Shown piece by piece: positions 15,761-24,966 of a stretch of 64,000 nt of DNA. The notes beneath the pieces were generated by a model. It did not search any database and was not told the DNA's origin. It saw only the letters and a program-made list of their open reading frames with translations. The DNA is from Pseudomonas mosselii. Its GTDB lineage: Bacteria; Pseudomonadota; Gammaproteobacteria; Pseudomonadales; Pseudomonadaceae. The stretch covers positions 62,001-126,000 of the forward strand of contig NZ_QJRP01000002.1 of assembly GCF_003205295.1 (NCBI RefSeq), written 5' to 3'. Both the position numbers and the translations under genes were made by a program. Numbering within the stretch: the first letter of the stretch is position 1; each line of letters starts with the position of its first letter.

Positions 15761-18484
15761 TCAGGCCTCCTGTTTTTTCAGCATGGCCAGGCTCAGCCCG
15801 GTGAAGGCGGCGAAGAAGCCCAGCAGCGCCAGGCACTGCGGCCACAGCTCGCGCAGGCCCAGGGCCTTGGTGAAGGTGCCGACGGCGATGTCGAGGAAAT
15901 AGCCGGCTGGGAACAGCTGGCCCATCAGCGCCGCCGCGCCGTCCAGCGACGAGCGCGGCACGATCAGGCCGGAGAACTGGATGGTCGGCAGGCTGGTGAT
16001 GATCATGGTGCCGAGGATCGCCGCGATCTGCGTGCGGGTGAAGGCCGAGATCAGCAGGCCCAGGCTGGTGGTCGCCAGCAGGTAGGCCAGGCCGCCGCAG
16101 GCCAGGGCCAGCGGGCTGCCCTTGAGCGGCACGCCGAACAGCCAGCGGTTCATCGCCACCAGCAGCGCCAGGTTGACCAGGCTCACCGCGAGGTAGGGCG
16201 CCTGCTTGCCGAGCAGGAATTCCAGGCGGGTCAGCGGGGTGGCGTAGAAATTGGTGATCGAGCCCAGTTCCTTTTCCCGCACGATGCCCAGCGCGGTGAG
16301 CATGGCCGGGATGAAGGCCAGGATCAGCGCCATGACCCCGGGGCCGATGGCGTTCACGCTGACCACGTCCTGGTTGTAGCGAAAGCGTGTTTCCAGGCGT
16401 ACCGGCTGCTGGCGCGCCACAGGGTGCGGGCCGAGGGCGGCCAGCTGCTCCAGGTTGCCCTGGTGCACGGCTTCCACATAGTTGCGACTGGTCTCGGCGC
16501 GAAACGGCATGCCGCCATCGAGCCAGGCAGCCACCACCGGCTGGCGCCCGGCATGCAGGTCACGGCCAAAGCCCGGCGGGATCTCCAGGGCCAGTTTGAT
16601 CTCCGAGCGTTGCAGGCGCTGGTGCAACTGGCGGGCATCGCGAATCGGCGCCTGCTCGGCGAAGTAGCGCGAGCCACGGAAGGCCTCGAGGTAGGCGCGG
16701 CTCTGCGGGCTCTGGTCCTGGTCGTACACGGCGAAGGCGAGGTTCTCCACATCCAGGGAGATGCCATAGCCGAAGATCACCATCATGAACAGTGCGCCAA
16801 GCAGGGCGAACGCCAGGCGCACCTTGTCGCGCAGCAGTTCCTTGCCTTCGCGGCTGGCCACCGCCAGCAGGCGGCGCAGGCTGAAGGCCTGGCGCAAAGC
16901 GGGCGCTTGGGCGGCGGCCTGTTCCAACCCTGCATCGGCCTGCGCCTGGGCGGGCGCGTCCTGGGCCTGTTCGAGGCAGCGCACGAAGGCGTCTTCCAGG
17001 GTCTCGCCGCCGAACTGGCGCTGCAGGGCCAGCGGGGTGTCGCAGGCCAGTACCCGGCCGGCGTGCATCAGCGAGATGCGGTCGCAGCGCAGGGCCTCGT
17101 TCATGAAATGGGTGGACAGGAAGATGGTCACGCCCTGCTCGCGGGACAGCTCCACCAGCAGGCGCCAGAAGTCGTCGCGGGCCGCCGGGTCGACACCCGA
17201 GGTCGGCTCGTCGAGGATCAGCACTTCCGGGCGGTGCAATACCGCCACGGCCAGCGACAGGCGTTGGCGCAGGCCCAGGGGCAGGGCGCCGGACGGCTGG
17301 TCGGCAATGGCGCCTAAGTCGAAGCGCTCGATGAGCTCGGCGATGCGCGGCGCGCTGTCGGCCTTGGCCAGGTCGAACAGGCGGGCGTGCAGTTCGAGGT
17401 TCTGCCGGGCGCTCAGCTCGCCATACAGCGAATAGCTCTGGGACATGAATCCGACCCGCTTGCGCGTGGCCAGGTCGCCGGCATCCACCGGGCGGCCGAG
17501 CAGGCTGGCGCTGCCCTCGCTGGCCGGCATCAGGCCGGTGAGCACCTTCATGGTGGTGGTCTTGCCGCAGCCGTTGGAGCCAAGGAAACCGAAGATCTCA
17601 CCGCGGCCGATGGCGAAGCTGACCTTGTTCACCGCGGTAAAGTCGCCGAAGCGTAGGGTCAGGTCGTGGGCCTCGATGGCGATCGGCCCGTCATCGGCCT
17701 GGCGTGGCGGAATACGCAGGGGCTCGGGCTGTGCGCGGCCAGCGCCCTGGAAGTGGGTGAAGGCGTCGTCCAGTTTGCCGCTGGGTGTAACCGCTGCCAG
17801 TTCGAGGCTGAGGCCGGCGGCCAGCAGGCGGCCATCGTCGAGCATCAGGCAGTGCTCGAACTGCTCGGCCTCTTCCATGTAGGCGGTGGCCACCAGCAGG
17901 GTCAGTTGCGGGCGCTGGGCGCGCACCTGCTCGACCAGCTCCCAGAAACGCCGTCGCGACAGCGGGTCGACGCCGGTGGTCGGCTCGTCGAGGATCAGCA
18001 GGTCCGGCTCGTGGATCAGCGCGCAGCACAACCCCAGCTTCTGCTTCATGCCGCCCGAGAGCTTGCCGGCCGGGCGCTCGGCGAAGCGCTCCAGGTCGGT
18101 GGCGCGCAACAGGCTGGCCATGCGTTGTTCGCATTCGGTACGGCCCAGACCGAACAGGGTGGCGAAGAAGCGGATGTTCTCGCGGATCGACAGCTCCGGG
18201 TACAGGTTGTTGCCCAGGCCCTGGGGCATGAAGGCGACCTTGGGATACAGCGCGGTGCGGTGGCGGCGCTGGCGGATCGAGCCGCCGAGCACCTGCAACT
18301 CGCCCTGTTGCAGGCGCTTGACCCCGGCGATCAGCCCGAGCAGGGTCGACTTGCCGGCGCCATCCGGGCCGATCAGGCCGCAGCGGGTGCCGGTCGGCAG
18401 GCTGAACGCGAGGCTGTGCAGGGCCTGCAGGTCGCCATAACGGTGGCTGACGCCGTCGGCACGCAGGGCGATCGCCGCGTTCAT
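15761..18484 (-). CDS. rbbA: RbbA-like fusion: two ABC ATPase domains plus ABC-2 permease
   Basis: 907 residues. The first ATPase domain has Walker A GPDGAGKS (39-46), signature LSGGMKQKLG and Walker B LLILDEPT. The second has GSNGCGKTTTMKV, VLILDEPTSGVDP, and the degenerate signature LPLGLRQRLSLA that is usual in this family. The C-terminal third is an ABC-2 membrane domain. E. coli RbbA is described as a ribosome-associated ATPase, but the operon with an HlyD protein and a second permease fits an efflux role. The ATG overlaps the end of the adaptor gene (ATGA). Confidence 0.9.
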   Translation of the reverse strand: MNAAIALRADGVSHRYGDLQALHSLAFSLPTGTRCGLIGPDGAGKSTLLGLIAGVKRLQQGELQVLGGSIRQRRHRTALYPKVAFMPQGLGNNLYPELSIRENIRFFATLFGLGRTECEQRMASLLRATDLERFAERPAGKLSGGMKQKLGLCCALIHEPDLLILDEPTTGVDPLSRRRFWELVEQVRAQRPQLTLLVATAYMEEAEQFEHCLMLDDGRLLAAGLSLELAAVTPSGKLDDAFTHFQGAGRAQPEPLRIPPRQADDGPIAIEAHDLTLRFGDFTAVNKVSFAIGRGEIFGFLGSNGCGKTTTMKVLTGLMPASEGSASLLGRPVDAGDLATRKRVGFMSQSYSLYGELSARQNLELHARLFDLAKADSAPRIAELIERFDLGAIADQPSGALPLGLRQRLSLAVAVLHRPEVLILDEPTSGVDPAARDDFWRLLVELSREQGVTIFLSTHFMNEALRCDRISLMHAGRVLACDTPLALQRQFGGETLEDAFVRCLEQAQDAPAQAQADAGLEQAAAQAPALRQAFSLRRLLAVASREGKELLRDKVRLAFALLGALFMMVIFGYGISLDVENLAFAVYDQDQSPQSRAYLEAFRGSRYFAEQAPIRDARQLHQRLQRSEIKLALEIPPGFGRDLHAGRQPVVAAWLDGGMPFRAETSRNYVEAVHQGNLEQLAALGPHPVARQQPVRLETRFRYNQDVVSVNAIGPGVMALILAFIPAMLTALGIVREKELGSITNFYATPLTRLEFLLGKQAPYLAVSLVNLALLVAMNRWLFGVPLKGSPLALACGGLAYLLATTSLGLLISAFTRTQIAAILGTMIITSLPTIQFSGLIVPRSSLDGAAALMGQLFPAGYFLDIAVGTFTKALGLRELWPQCLALLGFFAAFTGLSLAMLKKQEA

Positions 18485-19440
18485 TGCAGGTTAGCCGGCC
18501 AGCCCACGTCGGCGGTGCGCACATAACCGGCGCCGGGCATGCCCGGCTTGGCCTGGGGCACGGCGCTCGGTTCGGTCAGGCGCAGCTTGACCCGGAACAC
18601 CAGCTTCTGCCGCTCATCGCGGGTCTCGACCTGCTTCGGGGTGAACTGCGCCTTGGCCGCGACGAACGCCACCTTGGCCGGCAGGGCCTTGTCCGGCAGG
18701 GCGTCGAGCACGATCCGCGCCTGGTCGCCGACGGTCAGCCGGCCGGTGGTGGCGGCGGGCAGGTAGAGGTTCATGTACTGGTCGCTAGGGTCGATCAGCA
18801 TCAGCACCCGGCCACCGGCGCCGAGCACTTCGCCGGGTTCGGCCAGGCGCAGCTGGATGATGCCGTCGATGGGCGCGCGCAGGCTGCTGTCGTCGATTTC
18901 GCTGGTGAGTTGGGCGACCTGGGCCTCGGCGGCGCCGATGGCGGCCTTGATCGCCGCCAGCTGGGCCCGGGCCGCGACCACGGCCGCGGTGGCGGTGTCG
19001 TAGCGGGCCTGCTGCTGGTCGAGCAGCTGCTGGCTGGCGAACTTGCGTTGGTAGATCTCGCGTACCCGCTTGAGCTCCTGGCTGGCCAGCAACAGTTCGC
19101 TCTGGCGCAGCTGCACGCTGGCCTGGGCGGCGGCGTAGTTCTCCCGGGCGCGCAGCACTTCGGCCTCGGCCTGGCTGCGCTGGGCTTCCATGGTGCGGGT
19201 GTCGATGCGCGCCAGCAACTGGCCGCGGGTAACCTTGTCGCCTTCGTCGACCAGCACCTCGGCCAGGCGCCCGGGGATCTTGCTGGCGATCTGCACCTCG
19301 GTGGACTCGAGGCGTCCGTTGCCCATGCTCAGGCCTTCGGGCAGGCGGTCGTGAAGAGACTTCCAGTAGCCCAGCCCGCCTGCCGCCAGCAACAGCAATA
19401 CCAGGGCGGAGGCGAAGATTCTGGGGGCTTTTCTATTCAT
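18481..19440 (-). CDS. HlyD-family periplasmic adaptor protein
   Basis: 319 residues from the ATG at 19440. One N-terminal membrane helix (about 9-25) is followed by a lipoyl/barrel-sandwich half (GRLAEVLVDEGDKVTRGQLLARID), a long alpha-helical hairpin rich in Gln/Ala, and the second lipoyl half (LRAPIDGIIQLRLAEPGEVL). It should link the RbbA/ABC-2 inner-membrane complex to an outer-membrane channel, for which there is no gene here. First gene of the three-gene exporter operon. Confidence 0.9.
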   Translation of the reverse strand: MNRKAPRIFASALVLLLLAAGGLGYWKSLHDRLPEGLSMGNGRLESTEVQIASKIPGRLAEVLVDEGDKVTRGQLLARIDTRTMEAQRSQAEAEVLRARENYAAAQASVQLRQSELLLASQELKRVREIYQRKFASQQLLDQQQARYDTATAAVVAARAQLAAIKAAIGAAEAQVAQLTSEIDDSSLRAPIDGIIQLRLAEPGEVLGAGGRVLMLIDPSDQYMNLYLPAATTGRLTVGDQARIVLDALPDKALPAKVAFVAAKAQFTPKQVETRDERQKLVFRVKLRLTEPSAVPQAKPGMPGAGYVRTADVGWPANLQ

Positions 19441-19533
19441 CGGTCTGCATCCTGCGGCTAGCACGCCTTATCCTGGCGCGACGCGCTTCCTTGCGCGTTG
19501 ATATTGGTCAAACCCCTGACAATAGCCGCACAA

Positions 19534-19983
19534 TCAGCTCAGCGCGAGGATCGCCGCCCATTGTTCTGCGGTCACCGGCATCACCGACAGGCGGCTGCCC
19601 TTTTGCACCAGTGGCAGTTCCTCGAGCGCCGCCTGCTGCTTGAGCAGGCCCAGGCCAAGCACCTGGCGGAAGGTCCGCACATGCTCGACGTCCACCGCGC
19701 TCCACGGGTTCTTCTCGGCGCTGGCCTTGGCGTCGTGGTAGTGGCTGTGCGGATCCAGGGCGGTCGGGTCCGGGTAGGCGGCGGCGCTGATCCGGGCGAT
19801 GCCGGCGATCCCCGGTTGCGGGCAGCTGGAGTGGTAGAAGAAGAATTCGTCGCCTACGCTCATGGCCCGCAGGAAATTGCGCGCCTGGTAGTTGCGCACC
19901 CCGTCCCAGCGGGCGCTGCCCAGGCGTGCCAAGGCTTCGACGGAGAGCTCGTCGGGCTCGGATTTCATCAGCCAGTAGGCCAT
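19534..19983 (-). CDS. EVE-domain protein
   Basis: 149 residues from the ATG at 19983 with AGGAG 8 nt upstream. The whole protein matches the EVE (PUA-like) fold: MAYWLMKSEPDELSV at the start, WDGVRNYQARNFLR, GDEFFFYHSS and GIAGIARI. EVE domains bind modified bases in DNA or RNA; conserved bacterial single-domain versions probably recognise modified RNA or DNA. It precedes the exporter operon on the same strand, with a 93-bp gap. The exact ligand is unknown. Confidence 0.88.
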   Translation of the reverse strand: MAYWLMKSEPDELSVEALARLGSARWDGVRNYQARNFLRAMSVGDEFFFYHSSCPQPGIAGIARISAAAYPDPTALDPHSHYHDAKASAEKNPWSAVDVEHVRTFRQVLGLGLLKQQAALEELPLVQKGSRLSVMPVTAEQWAAILALS

Positions 19984-20159
19984 GGGTGCTGCTCCTGAAA
20001 GAGTTTGAAATAACTCGTTGCATGAAACCGACAGTCGGTTGGCGTCAACGTTTGCCTGGCGACTCATGTTGTCGGAAAATGCGCCGATTTTAAGCTATAT
20101 GCTCCGGCCGCCATCAAGAAAGCCGCCGAGCCTGGACAGTTGTTCTTGGGGGACGATCA

Positions 20160-20315
20160 ATGAAACAACGTAAACCGGACCTGCTCTGGATCCTGGCCTT
20201 CGTCTTCGGGCTGGGCGTGGTCACCACCGGTTACGCGCAAGGCTTGTGGGAGCGCAAGCTGGATGCCGCCTACCAGCAGGCGCCCGTCGATCCGGCGCAG
20301 CAACAGCACCGCTGA
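20160..20315 (+). CDS. Small membrane protein, 51 residues
   Basis: ATG at 20160 preceded by GGGGGA about 8 nt upstream. The product starts MKQRKPDLLWILAFVFGLG, so a positively charged N-terminus leads into one hydrophobic helix (about residues 8-27) and a polar tail with several Gln. It could be a membrane-anchored small protein or have a cleavable signal (VVTTGYA-QG). It is convergent with fthC, 7 bp from its stop. I do not recognise the family; function unknown. Confidence 0.65.
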   Translation: MKQRKPDLLWILAFVFGLGVVTTGYAQGLWERKLDAAYQQAPVDPAQQQHR

Positions 20316-20322
20316 TCGCACC

Positions 20323-20931
20323 TCACTTCGGCGCCAGGTACCAGCCACGGTCCGAAACCGTGCCTTGCAACGGTACATCCCAGCTCGCCTGGTTGAGTCG
20401 CTCCACTTTCTGGCATTCGTGCGCCAGCCCCAGCAGCAATGGCTTTTTCCATGTCTGGCGCCGGCCCTGGTAGGCCAGGCTGCGGTCATAGAAGCCACCG
20501 CCCATGCCCAGGCGCCCCCCCACCTCATCGAAACCGACCAGCGGCAGCAGGATCAGGTCCAGCGCCCAGATCGGCCGTTGGCGCTTGCGATCGATCACCG
20601 GTTCCAGGATGCGGAACCGGTTGGGGCGCAGTGCCTCGCCGGCCTCGAAGCGCTGGAACACCATGCGCGTGCGTGGCCAGGCGTGCAGCACCGGCAGGTA
20701 GACGCGCTTGCCGCGCTTGTGGGCTTCGCGTAGCAGCAGGCGCGGGTCGATCTCGCCGTCGTTGGGCAGGTACAGGGCGATATGCCGGGCACGGCGGAAC
20801 AGCGGATCCTGCGCCAGTTGGTGATACAGGCCTTCGGCGGCCTGGCGTTGCTGGGCGGGTGTGAGGGCGCGGCGGGCGTTGCGCAGCAGGCGGCGAAGCT
20901 GGGGGCGGGTGAGCGGCGCGGTGTCGGTCAT
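20323..20931 (-). CDS. fthC: 5-formyltetrahydrofolate cyclo-ligase
   Basis: 202 residues from the ATG at 20931. Family motifs are the N-terminal LRRLLRNARRALTP, the FQRFEAG.L region, and the ATP-binding LILLPLVGFDEVGGRLGMGGGFYDR. The enzyme converts 5-formyltetrahydrofolate to 5,10-methenyltetrahydrofolate with ATP hydrolysis, in the cytoplasm. It lies downstream of zapA and the 6S RNA gene, the conserved order in gammaproteobacteria, but a terminator-like hairpin (20957-20983) sits just before the start, so at least part of the expression depends on read-through or a separate promoter. Confidence 0.93.
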   Translation of the reverse strand: MTDTAPLTRPQLRRLLRNARRALTPAQQRQAAEGLYHQLAQDPLFRRARHIALYLPNDGEIDPRLLLREAHKRGKRVYLPVLHAWPRTRMVFQRFEAGEALRPNRFRILEPVIDRKRQRPIWALDLILLPLVGFDEVGGRLGMGGGFYDRSLAYQGRRQTWKKPLLLGLAHECQKVERLNQASWDVPLQGTVSDRGWYLAPK

Positions 20932-20956
20932 GGCACGGGCGATCCCAGAAGAAACG

Positions 20957-20983
20957 AAAAGCCCGCCGTTGGAGGCGGGCAGT
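20957..20983 (-). terminator. Rho-independent terminator of the 6S RNA
   Basis: On the minus strand GCCCGCC-TCCAAC-GGCGGGC is followed by TTTTCG. It ends the 6S RNA transcript 26 bp before the fthC start. Confidence 0.75.
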
Positions 20984-20984
20984 T

Positions 20985-21171
20985 CTGAATGCAGGCTCCC
21001 CGACAAGACCGCTATCGGTGTAGCCCTTGAACCCGAAAGTTCAAGGTGGAGATTGCAGGGGGCGTTAAGGCTTTCCGTCGGGCGGACATGCACACCGGCC
21101 CCAGCGTGCAACCCCCGTGGTTGTGCGTATCGGCTCAGGGACATAACCGACTGGCGCATCCCCCAGGGAGT
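20985..21171 (-). ncRNA. ssrS: 6S RNA
   Basis: Placed between zapA and fthC on the same strand, the conserved site of ssrS. The region lacks an ORF, is about 185 nt long, and its two ends can pair over long stretches, as 6S RNA needs to mimic an open promoter and bind the sigma-70 RNA polymerase. A -10 box TATACT (21178-21183, minus) and a terminator bracket it. Ends are estimated, not mapped. Confidence 0.8.
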
Positions 21172-21177
21172 GGCGCC

Positions 21178-21208
21178 AGTATACCAATCTCAGTCGCTTT
21201 TGCTAACC
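21178..21208 (-). promoter_or_regulatory. 6S RNA promoter
   Basis: On the minus strand TATACT at 21183-21178 has a TTAGCA-like -35 box about 17 bp upstream. It overlaps the last codons of zapA, predicting a start near 21171. Confidence 0.6.
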
Positions 21209-21507
21209 GGATCGTCGGACAGGGCCTGGTCGACCCGCTCCAGCAGGTCGCGCACCTGTTCGCGGGTGGTGCCGCCGCTGGCCACTTCTGGGCGTTCCTG
21301 GCGGTGCAGCAGCTCGTGGGTGATGTTCAGCGCGGCCATCACGGCGATGCGGTCGGCGCCGATCACCTTGCCGCTGCTGCGGATCTCGCGCATCTTGCCG
21401 TCCAGGTAACGGGCGGCGCCGACCAGATTGTTGCGCTCCTCGGGCGGGCAGATGATCGAGTATTCCTTGTCGAGGATCTGGACGGTGACGCTATTGCTTG
21501 AACTCAT
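21190..21507 (-). CDS. zapA: Cell division protein ZapA
   Basis: 105 residues from the ATG at 21507. The N-terminal dimer domain contains VTVQILDKEYSIICPPEE and ARYLDGKMREIR, and a C-terminal coiled coil follows (LNITHELLHRQE onwards). ZapA binds FtsZ filaments at mid-cell and cross-links them. The ATG overlaps the stop of the ZapB-like gene by 4 bp, so the two are translated together. Confidence 0.92.
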   Translation of the reverse strand: MSSSNSVTVQILDKEYSIICPPEERNNLVGAARYLDGKMREIRSSGKVIGADRIAVMAALNITHELLHRQERPEVASGGTTREQVRDLLERVDQALSDDPVSKSD

Positions 21508-21713
21508 GAGTCTTGCTCCAGGGCCTTGAGGCGCAGGATCATCGATTCGATCTTGCGTTTGGCGATCTCGTTCTTTTCGATCAGGTGGGCGCGTTCCTCG
21601 CGCCAGGATCGTTCCTGAGCTACTAAGAGTGCGTTTTGCCGCTTTAGTTGCTCGACCCGTTCGATCAGCAACTCGAACCGGCTCATCAGCGCTTGCAGGT
21701 CGTTCTCTTGCAT
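21504..21713 (-). CDS. ZapB-like coiled-coil protein (TIGR02449 type)
   Basis: 69 residues from the ATG at 21713; a GTG at 21722 is an alternative. Nearly the entire protein is a predicted coiled coil (heptads in LMSRFELLIERVEQLKRQNA and KIESMILRLKALEQ). Small coiled-coil partners encoded before zapA in Pseudomonas belong to the TIGR02449 family and are thought to help the division ring. It is divergent from ygfB. Confidence 0.85.
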   Translation of the reverse strand: MQENDLQALMSRFELLIERVEQLKRQNALLVAQERSWREERAHLIEKNEIAKRKIESMILRLKALEQDS

Positions 21714-21859
21714 GGGTTGCACTCGATTCCTTCACTCGCCTGGCGATCATGCCTGCCCCAAGGGCGCGACGGCCAGTGCCGATGGTCTTGGCGCGCCTGC
21801 CGGTGCTAGGATACAAGGTCTCCATTCTAGTCATTGCGCCGTCTGGCGCCTAGCTGCCC

Positions 21860-22414
21860 ATGCCCAATACCCAATCGCCCTACATCGCCTTCGCCATGTT
21901 GCTTTCGAGCAATGGCCACCCCGTCACCCCTGCCGAGCTGCATGGCCTGCTGATCGGTCGCAGCTGCGCCGGCGCCGGCTTCGATGCCGATGCCTGGCTT
22001 GCCGACGCCGCCCAGCTGCTCGAGACCGAGCCCGGCGAGACTGTCCGCAATGCCCTGATCGGCCTGCAAGAGATGGTCAAGGCCGAGCTGACCGGCGAGG
22101 ACGTCGCCATCGTCCTGCTGCTGCCCTCCGATGATGCCGCACTCAGTGACCGCGCCACCGCGCTGGGCCAGTGGTGCCAGGGCTTCATCACCGGATTCGG
22201 CCTGAACGCCGGGGGCAAGGACTTGTCCACCGATGCCAAGGAAGTGCTCCAGGACCTGGTGGCCATCTCCCAGGTCCAGGAAGCCCTGGAAGAATCCGAG
22301 GACGGCGAGAGCGACTACATGGAGGTCATGGAGTACCTGCGCGTCGCCCCGTTGCTGCTGTACACGGAGCTGGCCGCACCCGCCGCACCCGCGCCAAAGC
22401 CATCGTTGCACTGA
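21860..22414 (+). CDS. YgfB/UPF0149 family protein
   Basis: 184 residues. Typical family features are the N-terminal [13 protein letters not shown], the conserved [10 protein letters not shown] near residue 105 and a C-terminal [16 protein letters not shown]. The protein is helical and cytoplasmic. In Pseudomonas aeruginosa YgfB has been linked to control of the ampDh3 amidase and beta-lactam resistance. It is followed by pepP after a 21-bp gap, so it is probably the first gene of the ygfB-pepP-ubiH-ubiI operon. Confidence 0.88.
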   Translation: MPNTQSPYIAFAMLLSSNGHPVTPAELHGLLIGRSCAGAGFDADAWLADAAQLLETEPGETVRNALIGLQEMVKAELTGEDVAIVLLLPSDDAALSDRATALGQWCQGFITGFGLNAGGKDLSTDAKEVLQDLVAISQVQEALEESEDGESDYMEVMEYLRVAPLLLYTELAAPAAPAPKPSLH

Positions 22415-22435
22415 TCTGAACGGGGTCGTTTGCCC

Positions 22436-23770
22436 ATGAGCCACATACCCAAGGCGGAGTACGCCCGTCGGCGCAAGGCGCTGATGGCGCAGATGGTCCC
22501 CAACAGCATCGCCATCCTGCCGGCCGCCGCGGTCGCCATCCGCAACCGCGACGTCGAGCATGTCTACCGCCAGGACAGCGATTTCCAGTACCTGAGCGGC
22601 TTCCCCGAACCCGAGGCGGTAATCGCCCTGATTCCGGGCCGCGAGCATGGCGAGTACGTGCTGTTCTGCCGCGAACGCAACCCCGAGCGCGAGCAATGGG
22701 ACGGCCTGCGCGCCGGCCAGGAAGGCGCAGTGCGCGATTTCGGCGCCGACGATGCCTTCCCCATCAGCGATATCGACGAGATCCTGCCGGGCCTGATCGA
22801 AGGGCGTGAGCGGGTCTACAGCAACATGGGCAGCAACCCCGAGTTCGATCGCCGGCTGATGGAGTGGATCAATGTGATCCGCTCCAAGGCCCGCCTCGGC
22901 GCCCAGCCGCCGAACGAGTTCGTTGCCCTGGATCATCTGCTGCACGACATGCGCCTGTATAAATCGGCGGCAGAAGTGAAGGTCATGCGCGAGGCCGCGG
23001 CGATCTCCGCCCGGGCCCATGTGCGCGCCATGCAGGCTTGCCGCGCCGGGCTGCACGAGTACAGCCTGGAAGCCGAGCTGGACTACGAGTTCCGCAAGGG
23101 CGGGGCGAAGATGCCGGCCTACGGCTCGATCGTCGCCGCCGGGCGCAACGGCTGCATCCTGCACTACCAGCAGAACGACGCGCCGCTCAAGGACGGCGAC
23201 CTGGTCCTGATCGACGCCGGTTGCGAGATCGACTGCTACGCCAGCGACATCACCCGCACCTTCCCGGTCAGCGGGCGGTTCTCGCCGGAACAGAAGGCCA
23301 TCTACGAGCTGGTGCTGGCGGCCCAGGCCGCGGCGTTCGCCGAGATCGCCCCGGGCAGGCACTGGAACCACGCCCACGAGGCCACCGTGCGGGTGATCAC
23401 CGAAGGGCTGGTGACGCTGGGGCTGCTCAAGGGCGAGGTGCAGGCCTTGATCGACAGCGAGGCCTACCGTGCCTTCTACATGCACCGCGCCGGACACTGG
23501 CTGGGCATGGATGTGCACGACGTGGGCGAATACAAGGTCGGTGGCCAGTGGCGCGTGCTCGAACCGGGCATGGCGCTGACCGTCGAACCCGGCATCTACA
23601 TCGCCGCCGACAACCAGGCGGTGGCGAAGAAGTGGCGTGGCATCGGGGTAAGGATCGAGGACGACGTGGTGGTGACCAGACAAGGCTGTGAAATCCTCAC
23701 TTCGGGCGTGCCGCGCACGGTCGCCGAGATCGAGGCGCTGATGCACGATGCCCGCAAGGACGCCGCATGA
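22436..23770 (+). CDS. pepP: Xaa-Pro aminopeptidase P
   Basis: 444 residues from the ATG at 22436. The N-terminal domain (about 1-175) is followed by a pita-bread metallopeptidase domain. The five metal ligands are all visible: D260, D271, H354, E384 and E408, within IDAGCEIDCYASDITRTF, HRAGHWLG, VEPGIYIA and RIEDDVVV. The enzyme removes N-terminal residues preceding proline and needs two Mn ions. Stop and ubiH start overlap (ATGA). Confidence 0.95.
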   Translation: MSHIPKAEYARRRKALMAQMVPNSIAILPAAAVAIRNRDVEHVYRQDSDFQYLSGFPEPEAVIALIPGREHGEYVLFCRERNPEREQWDGLRAGQEGAVRDFGADDAFPISDIDEILPGLIEGRERVYSNMGSNPEFDRRLMEWINVIRSKARLGAQPPNEFVALDHLLHDMRLYKSAAEVKVMREAAAISARAHVRAMQACRAGLHEYSLEAELDYEFRKGGAKMPAYGSIVAAGRNGCILHYQQNDAPLKDGDLVLIDAGCEIDCYASDITRTFPVSGRFSPEQKAIYELVLAAQAAAFAEIAPGRHWNHAHEATVRVITEGLVTLGLLKGEVQALIDSEAYRAFYMHRAGHWLGMDVHDVGEYKVGGQWRVLEPGMALTVEPGIYIAADNQAVAKKWRGIGVRIEDDVVVTRQGCEILTSGVPRTVAEIEALMHDARKDAA

Positions 23771-24966
23771 ACCGGGTCAACCTGGCGATCATCGGCGGCG
23801 GCCTGGTGGGCGCGAGCCTGGCCCTGACGCTGCAGGCCGCGGCCAAGGCCCGTGGCTGGAAGATCCTGCTGATCGAGCCGTTCGCGCCCGGCGACAGCTT
23901 CCAGCCCAGCTATGACGCACGCTCCTCGGCGCTGTCCTACGGTACCCGGCAGATCTATGAGCGCCTGGGGCTGTGGCAGACCATCAGCCGCCGCGCCGAG
24001 CCGATCCGGCAGATCCAGGTGTCCGACCGCGGCCGCTTTGGCGGCACCCGCCTGGACGCCCTGGAAGAGGGCGTGCCGGCACTCGGTTACGTGGTCGAGA
24101 ACGCCTGGCTCGGTCAGTGCCTGTGGCAGGCCATCGACAACGAAGTGATCAGCTGGCGCTGCCCGGCTCAGGTGCAGGCGATGCAGGCCATCGCCGGTGG
24201 CTACCGCCTGCAGCTGGACGACGACACCTTGCTGGAGTGCGACCTGGCGGTGCTGGCCGACGGCGGTCGTTCGGGCCTGCGCGAGCAGTTGGGCATCCAT
24301 GTGCGCAATACGCCCTATGACCAGAGCGCGCTGATCGCCAATATCACCCCGGGCGAAGCCCACGCCGGCCAGGCCTTCGAGCGTTTCACCGAGCAAGGGC
24401 CGATGGCCTTGCTGCCGCTGGCGGACAACCGCTGCGCGTTGGTCTGGACCCGCCAGGGGATGGATGCCAGGCGCCTGGCCGAGCTCGACGAACGCAGCTT
24501 CCTGCGCGAGCTGCAGGAAGCTTTCGGCTATCGCCTCGGCGCCCTGCGCCAGGTCGGTGCCCGCCATCTCTACCCACTGTCGCTGGTCGAGGCCGAGGAG
24601 CAGGTGCGCCCGCACCTTGTGGTGCTGGGCAATGCCGCTCACAGCCTGCACCCCATTGCCGGCCAGGGCTTCAACCTGTCGTTGCGCGACGTGCAGTCGC
24701 TGGCGGACGCCCTGCTGGCCGGCCCGGCACTGCCGGGCGACCTGGCCACGCTGCAGGCCTATCACCAGCGCCAGCGCCTCGACCAGGCCCTGACCATCGG
24801 TTTCTCCGACCAGGTCACCCGTCTGTTCGGCAGCAGCCAGCCGTTGCTGGCGGCCGGGCGCAACCTCGGCCTGCTTGGCCTGGACCTGCTGCCGCCGGCA
24901 AAAAGCTGGTTCGCCCGCCAGGCCATGGGCCTGGGCACCCGCCCTGACCCGCGAGGCCGCCCATGA
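23767..24966 (+). CDS. ubiH: 2-octaprenyl-6-methoxyphenyl hydroxylase
   Basis: 399 residues. A GxGxxG FAD motif (GGGLVGAS, residues 10-17), an ADGGRSG motif and the C-terminal GNAAHSLHPIAGQGFNLSLRD identify the UbiH/COQ6 monooxygenase family. It hydroxylates the ring during ubiquinone synthesis, at the inner membrane. The start overlaps pepP and the stop overlaps the thioesterase-like gene, each by 4 bp. Confidence 0.93.
   Translation: MNRVNLAIIGGGLVGASLALTLQAAAKARGWKILLIEPFAPGDSFQPSYDARSSALSYGTRQIYERLGLWQTISRRAEPIRQIQVSDRGRFGGTRLDALEEGVPALGYVVENAWLGQCLWQAIDNEVISWRCPAQVQAMQAIAGGYRLQLDDDTLLECDLAVLADGGRSGLREQLGIHVRNTPYDQSALIANITPGEAHAGQAFERFTEQGPMALLPLADNRCALVWTRQGMDARRLAELDERSFLRELQEAFGYRLGALRQVGARHLYPLSLVEAEEQVRPHLVVLGNAAHSLHPIAGQGFNLSLRDVQSLADALLAGPALPGDLATLQAYHQRQRLDQALTIGFSDQVTRLFGSSQPLLAAGRNLGLLGLDLLPPAKSWFARQAMGLGTRPDPRGRP

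Noticed and set aside
21827..23746. 639-codon minus-strand frame opposite ygfB and pepP
   Set aside because: Antisense shadow. PepP has all metal ligands in the plus frame, and the shadow has no ribosome site or family features.
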